NCBI GenBank assembly: GCA_018398815.1
Contig: CM031607.1
Span: 88,149,497 to 88,213,496 of the forward strand
Source of the DNA: Conus ventricosus
Taxonomy: Eukaryota; Mollusca; Gastropoda; Neogastropoda; Conidae
Direction: 5' to 3'
DNA length: 64,000 nucleotides
Shown here: piece by piece, positions 23,403-34,334 of the stretch
Layout of the letters: the number at the start of each line of letters is the position of its first letter
How positions within the stretch are numbered: the stretch's first letter is position 1
Position numbers and translations under genes: made by a program
The notes under the pieces: generated by a model
Told to the model about the DNA's origin: nothing
Seen by the model: the letters and a program-made list of their open reading frames with translations, nothing else
The model's database searches: none

Positions 23403-24995
23403 CACTCCCCGCAACAAGTTAAGGAACGCTTACAGAAATTGCTGTTAAATGTGTTTTAATACAGACAGAGGAAAACAGTTTACTCGAATGTTTCGCCCAG
23501 TCATTCAGCCACCTGTGGCTACAATTTCAATGAAAGCCATTCACACGTCGTTGAACAATCAGTAATAAAAAAGAGACGCCCCCATTTGAAAAGTCAGCAG
23601 CAGTCAATAGTGGGTGTGGCCGCCATTCTGAGCCACACATGCTCTGCACCGACGCCGCATGGAATGAACCAGGGTTGTAAGGGTCTGTTGCGGGATGGCC
23701 TGCCATTCCTGCTGCAGGAACTGGGTCAGCTGGGCCACATCAGCGGGCGGAGGGTGGTTGTCAGCAACTCGTCTACCCAGGACGTCCCACAGGTGCTCTA
23801 TCGGTGCCAGGTCTGGAGAGCGCGATGGCCATTCCATGCGTTGGATCCCCTGCTGCTGAAAGAAGTCTCGTACCACGTGGGCTCGATGCGGAGGGGCGTT
23901 GTCGTCCTGGAGAGTCGCACCAGGACCCATAGCCTGGAGAGCTGGCTGCACAATGGGGCGGACGATCTCATCCCGATAACGCTGACCAGTCAAAGATCCC
24001 TGGATGACGTACAGGGGGGTTCTGCCATGGAGATGAAAACCACCCCACACCATTACCGAACCACCTCCATAACGGTCGACCTCACGAATGGTGGCGGCAG
24101 TGAATCGTTCTCCTTGTCTGCGCCAGACTCGTCTCCTGCCATCATTGAATGAGACAGTGAAACGTGACTCATCGGTAAAGAGGATCCTCGACCACTGCTG
24201 CCTGTTCCAATGCTGATGGAGGCGGCACCACGCCAGGCGGGCCTGTCGGTGACCCTGAGTCAGTGGAATTCGGATGGCTGGCCGACGAGACTGGAGGTCA
24301 AATTCATGAAGGCGGTTGCGGACAGTGGAAACGCTGACATTGACATTTGCTGCTTGCATAAGGCGACGTCTCAGCATGGGTGTTGTGACTGTTCTGTCCC
24401 GTAAAGTTGACAGGTAGAGAAATCGGTCATCCCGTCGACTGGTGCAACGAGGACGTCCAGTGCGCGCCCGTTCTTCCGTCCTGCCTGTTGTCGCATAACG
24501 TTCATTGAGTCTGTGAATGACTGAGGCCGACACCTGAAGACGTCTGCCACCTCTCGTAAAGACACACCCTCTGCTAGCCACGCCAGAGCGCGCCCGCAGT
24601 CCACTGCACTCAGTCGTCTTCTTGGAGGCATGTCTAGTTGTGTCGTTTTAATGCCCTTTCTGATACCCATTTTGGTTCAGTTTGTGCGGGTCAGTGTTCA
24701 CAGTTGTCAGTGCTTGCACGTGCAACCTGCCGAATCGCTGCACATGCCCGGTCTGGTCAGCAGGGGCTTGTTCCACGGTCAGTGCAATTTCCTCATTTGC
24801 ACGAATGTCCCGCCGCTGGCGAGGCATTGAGTGGCAGAGTGGTGAGTACAGGAATCATACCGGTGTGTCGAGCAATGTTTCAAGTACCGTTCTGCTGCAT
24901 TTTTTTTCCAAAATGGGCGGCCTGGCCTTTTTTACTCATTTCATTTAAGAAGATACAAAAAACGTAGGGCGTTCCTTAACTTGTTGCGGGGAGTA
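23403..24995 (-). mobile_element. Tc1-like transposon nested in LINE copy A
   Basis: About 1.59 kb with terminal inverted repeats of about 27 bp (left CACTCCCCGCAACAAGTTAA, right ending AACTTGTTGCGGGGAGTA). Target TA is duplicated at 23401-23402 and 24996-24997. Comparison with LINE copy B, which lacks the insert, shows uninterrupted LINE sequence (catctatacctgg) at the same point. The only mismatch in the outer termini is the first base. Confidence 0.93.
23604..24631 (-). pseudogene. Tc1-like DD34E transposase with one frameshift
   Basis: The start MPPRRRLSAVDCGRA (24631) opens a helix-turn-helix region. A frame change near 24530 separates it from the long open frame that carries the second DNA-binding helix region (GRTEERARTGRPR) and the catalytic core. 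Catalytic Asp lies in LFTDESRF, the second Asp in QDDNAPPH and Glu in SPDLAPIEHLW, with 34 residues between the last two, the Tc1 spacing. Length would be about 340 residues, normal for the family. The annotated upstream methionine of the long frame is not the natural start. The single indel may be real or a base error. Confidence 0.9.
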
Positions 24996-26377
24996 TATAC
25001 CTGGAGAGGAATCGTTGCAGGACAGTAAGGCAGATTTCAGTTCATTTAAAGTGAAAGGAAGATTGTAGTCTTCCATGTTGTCTGACGAAAAGTTGCAGGG
25101 TGATTTTTCTTTAAGGGTTTTATTTTTGACAAAAATGGCTGATTTGTTAGAAGAGGAGGAATTCTTTTCTATGGTTGAAGCCAGCAGATTAGCAACTGCT
25201 TTTTTCTCTGTTATTAAAGAGTCAGCAAACTTGAGATGGTTCACAGTGGGACAGGTGTTCTTCCCTTTGATTTTCTTAATGATGTTCCACACTTTTTTCT
25301 TGGAGGTTTTCGATGTCAGCCTGGAGCAGAAACTTCTCCAGGACCGACGTTTACTGATTTTAAAAGTGTGTCTCGATTTGGCACGGAGTTTCTGATGGGC
25401 TCGAGCGTTGGGACCCGAAGGTCGTTGGTACACCTGACGCTGAGCCCGTTTTCGAACTTTGGAAATTTGTTGGCAGTCTGAATCAAACCAGGGCGTTTTT
25501 GGCATTTGAAGTTTATCGGAAGACACTGGAATACAAGCTTTAGCACACTTGATCACAGTGTTAGTCAGTGATTCTGTTGGGTCCGGACTCTGAAGAAAAT
25601 CAGTGTCCTGGAATTCCTTAGAAATAGTGGCTGCAAATAGATCCCAGTTTGCTTTCTTATAATTTAGATGTTGAGAGACAGAGACATGTTCAGTTGTAAC
25701 GGGTTGTAGAAGGACAGGGAAATGGTCACTTCCGTGCAGATCATCATGGACAGACCACTCATAGTCCAGGACCAGCGAGGGGTCACAAACCGACAAATCT
25801 AAACACGAAAGTGAACCTGTGGAAGAGTGGAGGTAAGTTGCTGATCCGTCGTTCAGACAACACAAATCCAAATCCGAAAGGACATCCTCAATTAGCAGAC
25901 CTCTGGGTGACGTTACTGACACTACCCCAAAGAGGATTGTGACCGTTAAAGTCACCCAACAGCAAAAAAGGTCGAGGAAGTTCTCCTATCAGACTGACAA
26001 GGTCCTGACGACAAACCGGGACAGAAGGTGGGAGATAAAGGGAACAGATTGTCACAGTCTTGTGGAGAGTGACTCTCGCAGCTACAGCCTGAAGGGAGGT
26101 AGACAGAGCGACAGGACTATACAACAAAGTTTTGTGTAAGAGAAGGCCAACACCGCCCGACAGTCCCAACGTGGATGGTTGTGCAGGTTTTGAAAGAATA
26201 TTAAAGCCAGAAAGAGTAAAGGTCTTCTGGCTTTGAATTTGAGTTTCCTGAAGAGCCACGACGGAAGGTTTTAGAGATTGACACAGAAGCTGCAGCTCCT
26301 CAAAGTTGGAATTTAGTCCACGGATATTCCAATGGAATATTGTACTATCCATGGTGCAGAGGCGAAAAGGAGAGAGA

Positions 26378-27714
26378 TCAGGTCATCTCCTCTTCAACGT
26401 CCGCTTCCAATGGAGTGAATTTATTGCTTAGTTTCACTGGACTGTTTTGGTGGTCTTTGGACCTGCTGGCAGACTTGCCCGCAGGTGACGAAGGCCTGGA
26501 GTCTGGAGATGGTGGAGGTCTGGGGTTTGGAGATGGTGGAGGTTTCTTTCTCATCTCCACCATCTCCACACTCAGTTGAACTCCCCTGCCTGCACGAGCA
26601 CTGCTCAAGGGAGATGGAAGTGGGAGGGCTGGCTTTTTGATCTGCCCAGCAGCAGATGGAGTAGACTGCCGAGCAGTCTGGGGGGTGGCAGATTTTTTGC
26701 CCCCACCAGTGGCACCCACTTTGGGTTGGGAGGTGGTGGACTTGCTTCCACCAAAGCTTATCTGTCTTCCTTCCAAATTTTAGAAAAAGTAAAATCGTCA
26801 GTCTGGCAGCAGACTGAACGTGTCGATACTTTTTTTTACCGCCGAAGCGTATGAAGATGCTGTTGGCGTCTGACTGCCAACAACTTGCCTGCGGGCTTCA
26901 AAAAACGAGATCTTCTTTTCTGTTTTTACCTTTTGGATGGTTGACTCTTGTTTCCAGACAGGGCAGTTGCGTGAAGAGGAGGGGTGGTCACCACCGCAGT
27001 TTGCACAATGCGCCGGGTCTTTACACGGCCCATCATGGGTTGCCTTGCAACAAACCCCACACACCTCCTGCCCAGAACAGCGGTCTCTGACATACCAAAC
27101 TTCTGGCATTTGAAGCAATGCATTGGAGACGGAACATACATTTGTATACGGACATTCAAATATCCTACTTTGATGACAGGAGGCAGCACAGGGTTGCAGA
27201 ATGTCAGAAAGAGGGTGTTGGTGTCCACTCTTTCTGCACCTTTTTTCACTGTCACCCTATGCACCTCTGTCACACCCTGGGATGCCAGTTCCGCCTTGAT
27301 CTCTGCCTCTGAGACACCTCTAAGATCTGGGCATCGAATGACTCCCTTAGAGGAATTCAGCTGTTTATGGGGGGTCACCCGGATCTCTCGGTCTATCAGC
27401 TTTGTAGCTTTCAGCAGCTGCTCTGATTGTTTTTTAGTTTTACTCTGGATGAGAAAGGTGCCGTTTCTGAGTCGCTTAATGGACTGTGGGTCTCCTGCAA
27501 TACCTTGGAAGCCCTTCTGTATTGCAAATGGGCTTAGTGCAGAAAGAGGTTTGTCCTGCTCCTTACTTTCCATGATCAACCAAGAAGACCAAAATCCTGA
27601 CAACTGCCTTGTTTCATTTTCAGAATCAGAGTCTCCATCGGACTCCTGTGACGACCTTTGTGAAAATAACTGAACTTTCCTTTTTTTGGGGGGATGATGT
27701 TTGATTGAGGTCAT
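26378..27714 (-). pseudogene. LINE copy A ORF1: gag-like protein with CCHC knuckles
   Basis: An RNA-binding protein that packages the LINE transcript. MTSIKHHPPKKRK at 27714 is taken as the start because copy B has the same beginning (MTSLKNIPPKRKR). A region with LSPFAIQKGFQGIAG and VTPHKQLNSSKGVIRC follows, then the first knuckle (CFKCQKFG), where the frame shifts near 27100. The next frame (26798-27118) gives GVCCKATHDGPC and CANCGGDHPSSSRNC. A Pro/Ser-rich tail (26378-26776) ends in EADVEEEMT. ORF2 begins 25 nt after the stop. At least two frame changes are present. Confidence 0.85.
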
Positions 27715-28452
27715 ATTTATAGGCAAAAATTTCATCTCTCCCTTACCCACCCACCTTGGAGTCCAACTAAGGGGCCAGGGCCAAGAATCACTGTCTTGAC
27801 CCCTTCCAGGCTTCAGGAGAGACATACAACAGACAAAAACCTACCAACCCTATCCCCCCTGATCATGCCCAACTCCCGGGAACAGAGAGCTGAGCACTGC
27901 AGGGGTTACCTTGGCCAGCCGGAGAAATGCCTGTTTTGACCCCGCCCCAAGAAGGGGAGCCGATTAGTACACCCGGGCCAAAGTGTACTCCCTGTCTAGG
28001 AGAGGTCCGAGCCAAAGTGATGTGTTGAGAGCGCTGGCCCTCTCAATCACCAGGATCTCATCCCCCTCCGACACAGGTCGCACCGCACGGCAAACGCGGC
28101 GGATCTTAAGGAGACCACAGAGAGAAAAGGAGTGTGGAAAAGAAGACTTGAAGGGGAGACGAAGATAGAAAAGGGCCAAATAAGAAAGGCAGAAAACAAG
28201 AAAAGGAGAAAGACGGGTTACTCTTTGTCAGGATCCTCACCCTTAGCCTATCTGACATGGGAAGCCCTACCAGGGGCATCAACTCCTTACCACGTTACGC
28301 TTAGGCCAGGCAGCATCTCAACTTCACAGGCCTAAAAGCAGTTTGAAAGAACCAGCCTATCTCCAAGTATTGATGCCCCCGCCAGCAAAGCCTAAGGGAT
28401 CACTGGACCACGCAAGCCCTCCGACCACGACAAGGTCGCAACCCCCGGAGGG
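27715..28452 (-). promoter_or_regulatory. LINE copy A 5' untranslated region
   Basis: About 740 bp between the 5' end of the element and ORF1. It is closely matched by 52012-52742 in copy B and partly by copy C to 30378. In I-type LINEs this region carries an internal promoter; no specific motif is claimed. Confidence 0.6.
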
Positions 28453-28770
28453 TTGGAGACAGATACAAGCTACAGATAGTAACTGTCTTGTGGAGAGTAA
28501 CCCGAGCTGCCCTGCCTGAAGCAGAGTCTGCAGAGCAACTGGGCTGTACAGAACAGAGTTGTGTATGAATAAGGCTACCCCACCAGAAACGCCATGTTCA
28601 ACAGATTGTGCAGGTTGGTGTAGAGAGCTGTAGCCAGAAAGTGAAAAAGGTTTATCAGACTTCAGAAGAGTTTCTTGAAGTGAAATTAGCATCGGCCTAG
28701 CTGCACGGCACAAGAGCTGCAGATCTTCGAAATTGGAAGACAGTCCCCTGATATTCCACTGTTTGACTGT
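28453..28770 (-). pseudogene. LINE copy C endonuclease fragment
   Basis: Reads WNIRGLSSNFEDLQLLC, then ISLQETLLKSDKPFSLSGY, VSGGVALFIHNSVLYSPVAL and the equivalent of the YLPPS turn. It aligns with the first 110 residues of the copy A endonuclease but with many substitutions, so it is a distinct subfamily. It is interrupted at 28453 by the insertion of copy A. Confidence 0.85.
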
Positions 28771-28789
28771 ATCCTTTGTCGATGTGGAT

Positions 28790-30143
28790 TTAACCGTCCA
28801 TGTCTACGTCCTCTTCCTCTTCATCATACAGAGCTTCAAACGCATTTTGCAGTCTGAGCTTCGCGTTTTAGGCCTGTCTGATGGAATCGGAAGTTTCTTC
28901 TTCCCTGGAGGGGAAGAACCCAATGGTCTTGATGGCATTGGTGGAGGCTTTCCCCTGCACTCCACCAACGCCACTTTGCTTGAAGCCACTGTCGGGGCAC
29001 CTCCCTTGGGAGGTGGTCTCGGCTTGGGGGCCGTCTCGGGCAAACCCCATGCTGGGCAGCCTGCACAGCCGCAGGCTTAGTGGATACACTGGAGGTGCAT
29101 CCTCTGGTGTGTTTAAGGCCCCCACCAATGGCCATTTTCCCTTGCAATGTCTCTGAAGCCGGAAGACATTTCAACGGTTCAAGACCACATGGGTCTGTCT
29201 GAACGCTGGCTTCTACCTGAGGTGTTCAAAGCGACTTTTTGACCACTGTCGAGAAAAGGAGCGGGGTTCCCTTCTGCTCCTGCACCAGCTTTTTGGCTTC
29301 GAAGAACGAAATCTTTTTTTCTGTTTTTACGCGCTGGATTTCGCTTTCTACTCGCCAAACAGGGCAGTTGTTTGAAAAAGAAGGGTGGTCACCATCGCAG
29401 TTCACGCATTTCGCAGATTCACATCCACCATCATGAACTGCTTTGCTGCAGGTGGCACACACCTTCTCTCCCAGGCATTTCTCTTTGACATGTCCAAACC
29501 GTTGACATGTGAAGCACCTCAGTGGGGATGGCACATACAGGGCTCCTTTCACTCTCAGGTACCCCACCTTTATGGACTGTGGAAGAGTCGGTTTAGCAAA
29601 AGTGAGGAACAGAGTGTTGGTCGGTTTCCTCTCCGCACCTTTCCGAAAAGTCGCCCTCCTGACCTCTACCACTCCTTGATCAGCCAACTCAGCCTTTATC
29701 TCTCCCTCAGATATCCCAAACAACTCTCGGCAATGGATGACACCGTTCGAGGAGTTTAGACTTTTGTGAGGGGACACCTGGATCGGGTAATTTACAAGAC
29801 TTTCTGACCTCATTAAGTTCTCCGAGTGGACTTTTCGGTCAACCTGCACGAGCAGGGAACCATCCCTCAACCTCTTCACCGATTTCGGCTCTGCGCCTAC
29901 AAGACCTTTCAGCCCCTTTGCAACAGCAAAGGGACTCAACTTGGTAATAGGTCGTTCACTCTCTGCCGACTGGATTATCAGCCAAGAGAGCCAAGCACCT
30001 ATTGTCTTCCGGACTTCTGTGTCTGAATCCGAGTCCGTATCCCTGGAAGGGTCGGAACCCAGTTTTCTTTCGTCCGTGAGTCTGGTACCATCTCGCATGA
30101 AAACCAGACAGTGCACTTTAGCGACTGAATTGGGATCAGCCAC
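28790..30143 (-). pseudogene. LINE copy C ORF1: gag-like protein with three CCHC-type knuckles
   Basis: The ATG at 30143 opens 305 residues without a stop (to 29226), the best-preserved ORF1 in the window. After an acidic N-terminus come LSPFAVAKGLKGLVG and VSPHKSLNSSNGVIHC. Then three zinc knuckles: CFTCQRFGHVKEKC (CX2CX4HX4C), CATCSKAVHDGGC, and CVNCDGDHPSFSNNC (CX2CX3HX6C). KTEKKISFFEAKKLV is shared with copy A. The Pro-rich C-terminal part lies in other frames and ends in EALYDEEEEDVDMDG at 28790. About 50-60 per cent of residues look identical to copy A by eye. Confidence 0.87.
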
Positions 30144-30386
30144 TCATCCCCTTGCCAGGTAACGGTAACTTGGGCTTCCCCGCTGCTTACGGCCGCGACT
30201 CAAGTATCAGAGAAAAAAAGTGTTGAACAGAAGGCTTGAAGGGGAGACGAAGAAAGAAAAGATCCGTTAAGAACGGCAGAAAATAGAATAGGAAAAGGTG
30301 GGTTACTATTTGTCTGGGCCCTCACTCCTAACCTTTCTGACATGGGAGAACCTACCAGTGGAATCAATTCCTACCACGAGATACGG

Positions 30387-30713
30387 TGATGATGGATAGT
30401 GACATAGACCCCATGTTTTATGTATGCGTCAATTAAAGGGGAAACAGTACCGGGTGTTACCTCCTTGGTGGAGAGGTGTGTTTGTGTTTATTTTGTGTTG
30501 CCTCCCCAATTGGAGAGGAGGTGTGGATAAGTTGATTTGAGCATTGTATGTATTAATTATATTTGTTCTCCCAAAGGAGGGGGAGGAAAAACCAACTTTT
30601 CGGTGTTGTGTATTTTATTTGACGCGCCTTGGGCGAAAGGAGTTGCGCGCGTTTGCGGAGTTTGCTTTGGCGGTGGTGCGTGCGTGTGTGGCACGACTCC
30701 GGGAAGCACGACA
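30387..30713 (+). repeat. 5' LTR
   Basis: Begins TGATGATGG and ends GACA. About 95 per cent identical by eye to the 3' LTR, differing by a few substitutions and small indels (for example the loss of an AGG in gagaggaggtgtg). Identity extends 8 bp further left (agatacgg), so the exact boundary is uncertain. Confidence 0.9.
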
Positions 30714-30714
30714 G

Positions 30715-30727
30715 TGGTGACCCCGAC
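30715..30727 (+). promoter_or_regulatory. Primer-binding site, probably tRNA-Trp
   Basis: TGGTGACCCCGAC starts one base after the LTR. Thirteen bases beginning TGG at this position are typical of a minus-strand primer site, and this word matches the 3' end of animal tRNA-Trp as I recall it. Confidence 0.65.
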
Positions 30728-30939
30728 TTATTGACCCCAAGTTAGAATTTTGTTTTGTACCCCTAGAGTATGGCAGTTTAATTTCGTAATATTGTTTTGG
30801 ACTCCTTTTAGCCCCAGTAGGAAGAATTCTAATTTGTCCCTTCCCCAGTGTGAGTGAGTGTGATCCCATATCCGACTCAAAATTTCTAAATTGGTAGAAT
30901 TTCATTTTGTTCCCTCGGGTTTTGGGTACAGTAAATATA

Positions 30940-32459
30940 TACTGTTCAAAAATAGAAACGCAAAATGAAATTTTGCCACCTGGGGTGGACCATACAGTTG
31001 AGAACACGCCAAAAACCGCCCCTGATGTATGTCTTGAACGTCGACGTGCTAGTATAACATTGATTCAGGTTGTCACTATGTGCACGTGCGTGTTGTGGGC
31101 CAGGTGCGACAGTGCAAACATTGGGTTGTGCTTTTGTTGTTTCGCCTGCAAAGGCTGCCCAACTCGGTGGTGAACACACACACACCATGGTCATAGTGCA
31201 GTATAAAAGCCGGGTCATTTTGGCAACCGGCAGGCACACCGTACCAAAAAACAGCATGCCACGTTTGAGCCCAGCAGAGAGAGAAAACGCCCTGGGTCGT
31301 TTGCAAGTTGGTCAGAGTGCAACTGATGTGGCCCATGCTTTGAATGTCTCCCCCAGTACCATATGCCGACTTTGGACTCGCTTCCAGAGGACAGGGTCAT
31401 CAGCTGATGCCCCGAGGTCAGGCCGACCTCATATCACAACGCCAGCCCAGGACCGCTTTATACGGCTCAGACATCTCCGCAATCGCTTCCTGCTGGCCTC
31501 GTCCACTGTCCAGGCATGCGCTGGTGTCCGTCGCATCTCCGACCAGACTGTCTGGAACAGGCTGCATGCTGCGGGGCTGAGGGCTTACAGGCCCCTACGT
31601 GGCAACGTAATGACGGGGCGCCATCGACAGACCAGACTGCAATGGGCTACGCAACACAGACACTGGACACTGAGGAACCATTGGCGACACGTCTGGTTCT
31701 CGGATGAGTCACAGTTTCTGCTGCAGCGCCATGACAGGAGGCGAAGGGTTTACCGCCGGGTTAATGAACGCAGCCAGCAGAACTGCGTCGACGAGGCACC
31801 TCCGCATGGTGGCGGCAATGTCATGGTATGGGGGGCCATCAGCAACACAGGCAGGAGCCAGCTGGTGCGCGTGGAAGGTCACCCGACAGCCCAGCAGTAC
31901 ATCCAGGTCATTGTTCAGCCACACGTCCTGCCTCTAATGGCCACTCCCAGGGCCGTGTTCCAGCAGGACAACGCCAGGCCCCACACAGCACGCCTGACCA
32001 CAGCCTTCTTTACCGCCAACAACATCAACACCCTGGCCTGGCCCTCTCTTTCCCCGGATTTGAATCCTATTGAGCACGTTTGGGACGTTTTGGACAGACG
32101 CCTGAGAGTGAGGGCCAACGCCCCAGCGACTCCAAATGAACTGTTCCGGGCATTGCAGGCCGAGTGGGCGGCCATCCCACAGCAGAAAATCAGGAACATT
32201 ATTGCTTCATTGCCCCGCAGATGCCAGGCTACCATTGCAGCCAGAGGGGGTCACACCCGTTACTGACTTTGGAAGCGGCCTGGCGATTTCCCTGAGGGTC
32301 TGGGGCTGGTTCTTTACCACAGCATTACAGGGGAGACTTCTGTCCTACTGATGACCTGTTTTTGTCATTTTCACATTAAACGTGTTGTGACACTGAGCTT
32401 CAATAAATTGTGTTTCAAATCGGCAGCTTGGCATTTTGCGTTTCTTTTTTTGAACAGTA
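30940..32459 (+). mobile_element. Tc1-like transposon nested in the gypsy leader
   Basis: A 1520-bp element with nearly perfect terminal inverted repeats of about 28 bp (30940-30967 and 32432-32459; outer bases TACTGTTCAAAAA). TA is duplicated at 30938-30939 and 32460-32461. It carries a single intact transposase. Intact ends plus intact gene make it a candidate for an autonomous or recently active copy. Confidence 0.95.
31256..32266 (+). CDS. Tc1-like DD34E transposase, intact
   Basis: A cut-and-paste transposase of 336 residues. The start MPRLSPAERENALGRLQ (31256) is chosen because it begins the helix-turn-helix domain; the frame is open for 62 codons upstream but that part is not family-like. 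The first helix-turn-helix includes ATDVAHALNVSPSTICRLW. A GRPR-like hook follows (RSGRPHITT), then the second DNA-binding part. Catalytic residues are Asp in WFSDESQF, Asp in QQDNARPH and Glu in SPDLNPIEHVW, with 34 residues between the last two. The end GGHTRY is shared in style with the other Tc1 copy (GGHTHY), but the two proteins are clearly different families. No frame break is present, unlike every neighbouring element gene. Confidence 0.95.
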   Translation: MPRLSPAERENALGRLQVGQSATDVAHALNVSPSTICRLWTRFQRTGSSADAPRSGRPHITTPAQDRFIRLRHLRNRFLLASSTVQACAGVRRISDQTVWNRLHAAGLRAYRPLRGNVMTGRHRQTRLQWATQHRHWTLRNHWRHVWFSDESQFLLQRHDRRRRVYRRVNERSQQNCVDEAPPHGGGNVMVWGAISNTGRSQLVRVEGHPTAQQYIQVIVQPHVLPLMATPRAVFQQDNARPHTARLTTAFFTANNINTLAWPSLSPDLNPIEHVWDVLDRRLRVRANAPATPNELFRALQAEWAAIPQQKIRNIIASLPRRCQATIAARGGHTRY

Positions 32460-32997
32460 TATTTCTAAACATTTCTTCCCTTTGAAAACAATTATTTCAT
32501 TTATACTTTTGTTTACTGCTGTTGTGTTTTTTGTTTTGTGTTCCGTTAGTTACCCCGTCTCCAGCTTTACGGGAGATAGTTGGTTCTAGAGTGCTATCTG
32601 AGGGTTTTCTTTTCCTTGCCTCATTTCCTTCTTTTCTGTACCGGTTCTGCTCTCTCGAGTTTCCGCTCACCTCAGTTTTCTTCCAATTCTTACTTTTCTC
32701 TTCAATAAGCTCCTATACAGTTTCTTTATATTCACTGCATATTTTATTAAGGCTTATTGGTTAGACTTCCGTGTGCCCCTCCTTTTAACTGTCTGTCATT
32801 CCATTTGTTTGTCGGTTGTCACATTCATTCAATGTATTAGAGCGCGCATTCATTTCATGATTTTGCATTTTTTATTTTCTTGATATCTATATTCGTGCTC
32901 TAACTTTTATTAAAAAAAGTAATTATTTATCTGTTTTTTTTTCATTCCCTATTTATTACCTCTTGCTAATTTGACACTCCATTGATTATATTACAGT

Positions 32998-33105
32998 ATG
33001 GATCCATTTGACAAATACATGGATCAGGCAACTCGCCTTGGATATACCGGCGAGAAACTTGGTGAATATGTCCAACAGTGTATGGATAGGGAAGAGCGAT
33101 ATAGT

Positions 33106-33157
<52 letters not shown>

Positions 33158-34303
33158 GAGAGTAGAGAAGCAGAGAGAAAGAGCATTTCAAAAGGAAAGA
33201 TTAGACGCTGAGAAGGAACAGAGGCACACAGACTTACAGATATATTAGCAGCAGAAAGAGAGAAGCAAGACAGAGAATTGGAAAGACACGTGAGCATGAA
33301 TTTAAGCTGAAACAAATGGAACTTGAGATAGAGAGGGAAAGTAAATAACTCCAAACAAGACAAGATACTAGTTTGGACACCTCTGTTCAGGTTCAAAATA
33401 CTCATCCTAAATCTACCTACATTCCCAAACTTCCCCCTTTTGACGAACACAAAGACGGACATCGATTCGTTCCTTTTCCGTTTTGAAAATCATGCCACTT
33501 CTTGCGGTTGGCCAAAGGAAAAATGGACATTGTATGTTGCTTTTGTTCAAGGGGGGCGCTTTACTCCTCTATCCACACACTGGCAGCAAAAGAGGGTCTC
33601 ACTTGGGACACATTGAAAGAGGAACTCCTCGAGAACTTCCAGTGCACAGCTGACGGCTTTCGGGAAAAATTCCGTGCTGTTCGCCCGGACAAAAGCGAGT
33701 CTTTTCCCTCTTTTCTCATCCGTATCTCACACTACTTAGACAGATGGATTGATCTGTCACAGACAACACATGACTTTACAGGTCGCCGAGATTTACTTTT
33801 AAAAGAGCAACTACTGGAGAGTGTAAGCAAGGATTTGTGTGTTTTTCCTACGAGAGAGGGAATTTAAAACAGCTGAGGACATGTGCCGTGCGGCGGATCA
33901 GTACCGGGTTGCTCACCCGCATAAGAACACTGCCAGGAAAAGTGATCTCACCGTATTTCATGCAAACGTTGTTTCCCAGGGCAATAGTTCTAGACCCCAT
34001 TTTCAAAAACCTACGCCACACTTTTCTAACCATCAGCTTCGTTTTTTCAGGTATCCTCCATAGCAGAGGGTTTCTCAGCCACGACAGGAGTTCAAGGGTG
34101 CGTTTTCAGGGTCTTCGCAATTACTTCCATCTCAGGGTGGCAGAAAGGCAGAAAGGTGCTGTGACTTCTTCCTCCCCTACCAAACCTACGGGTCAGGGTA
34201 AACAGGGTGGTAATAAGCAAAAGACACGTTACGAATGTGGTTGTAAATTCCACCTACGTGCTCAGTGCCCATATATGTTAAGAAGTCAGAATCTGCAAAT
34301 GTA
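32998..34303 (+). pseudogene. Gypsy gag, multiply frameshifted
   Basis: The capsid precursor of the LTR element. MDPFDKYMDQATRLGYTG at 32998 starts a frame that runs into a Glu/Arg coiled-coil region expanded by a GA microsatellite. A gag core follows (ENHATSCGWPKE in one frame, LYSSIHTLAAKEGLTWDTL in another, 33502-33867), then CRAADQYRVAHPHK (33839-34063). A degenerate zinc knuckle near 34225-34270 (YECGCKFHLRAQC) has lost the normal CX2C spacing. At least four frame changes occur. Layout and words match gag of invertebrate gypsy elements. Confidence 0.8.
33112..33153 (+). repeat. GA microsatellite inside gag
   Basis: About 42 bp of uninterrupted GA within the stretch that encodes the Arg/Glu coiled coil. 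Read in frame it gives alternating Arg and Glu, so expansion here lengthens the coiled coil or shifts the frame. Confidence 0.95.
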
Positions 34304-34334
34304 GCTACTCATGTGGACAAGTCTGAAGTAACAT

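Larger units (their letters stand above)
21066..26352 (-). pseudogene. LINE copy A ORF2: endonuclease, reverse transcriptase and RNase H
   Basis: This is the enzyme that nicks the target and copies the element's RNA. ATG at 26352 opens the endonuclease with WNIRGLNSN, LQETQ, YLPPS, GDFNGHNPLW and, after a frameshift near 25900-25955, GSDHFPVLL. The reverse transcriptase is at 22033-23379, with IPIPKPGKD, LEKAFDTTW (motif A), GVPQGSILSPALF (motif B) and FVDDFAVY (motif C). RNase H follows in pieces: SAELTALVLAL and LSDSLSALEAI (21593-21835), then WVPGHVGI with an H...N..D pattern. A C-terminal Cys/His patch precedes the stop at 21066. The gene is split by the Tc1 insertion at 23403 and by several single-base frame changes around 21450-21900 and 25900. 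Copy B shares most motifs, which confirms the reading. Confidence 0.9.
20871..28452 (-). mobile_element. Full-length I/Nimb-like LINE, copy A (with nested Tc1)
   Basis: A non-LTR retrotransposon on the minus strand. It has a 3' tail of GATAA repeats (20867-20886), ORF2 with endonuclease, reverse transcriptase and RNase H, ORF1 with CCHC knuckles, and a 5' end starting CCCTCCGGGGG. Without the nested transposon it is about 5.99 kb, close to copy B (5.94 kb), and both share the same 5' terminus, so both are full length. A 13-bp target-site duplication flanks it. The presence of RNase H, three CCHC motifs in ORF1 and a short-repeat tail place it in the I superfamily; the Nimb label rests on resemblance to snail elements and is inference. 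Confidence 0.9.
28453..30378 (-). mobile_element. Older related LINE, copy C (5' part)
   Basis: A second, more diverged member of the same LINE superfamily on the minus strand. It includes ORF1 and the first third of the ORF2 endonuclease, and is cut on the left by LINE copy A. Its endonuclease appears to resume beyond copy A at about 20735-20857. On the right its 5' untranslated region ends at 30378, where the gypsy LTR begins. The rest of ORF2 is missing. Confidence 0.85.

Noticed and set aside
25888..26139. Plus-strand frame opposite the LINE endonuclease
   Set aside because: Shadow frame; the minus strand carries conserved endonuclease motifs.
27118..29759. Plus-strand frames of up to 229 codons opposite LINE ORF1
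   Set aside because: They are antisense shadows of ORF1 in copies A and C, without motifs of their own.
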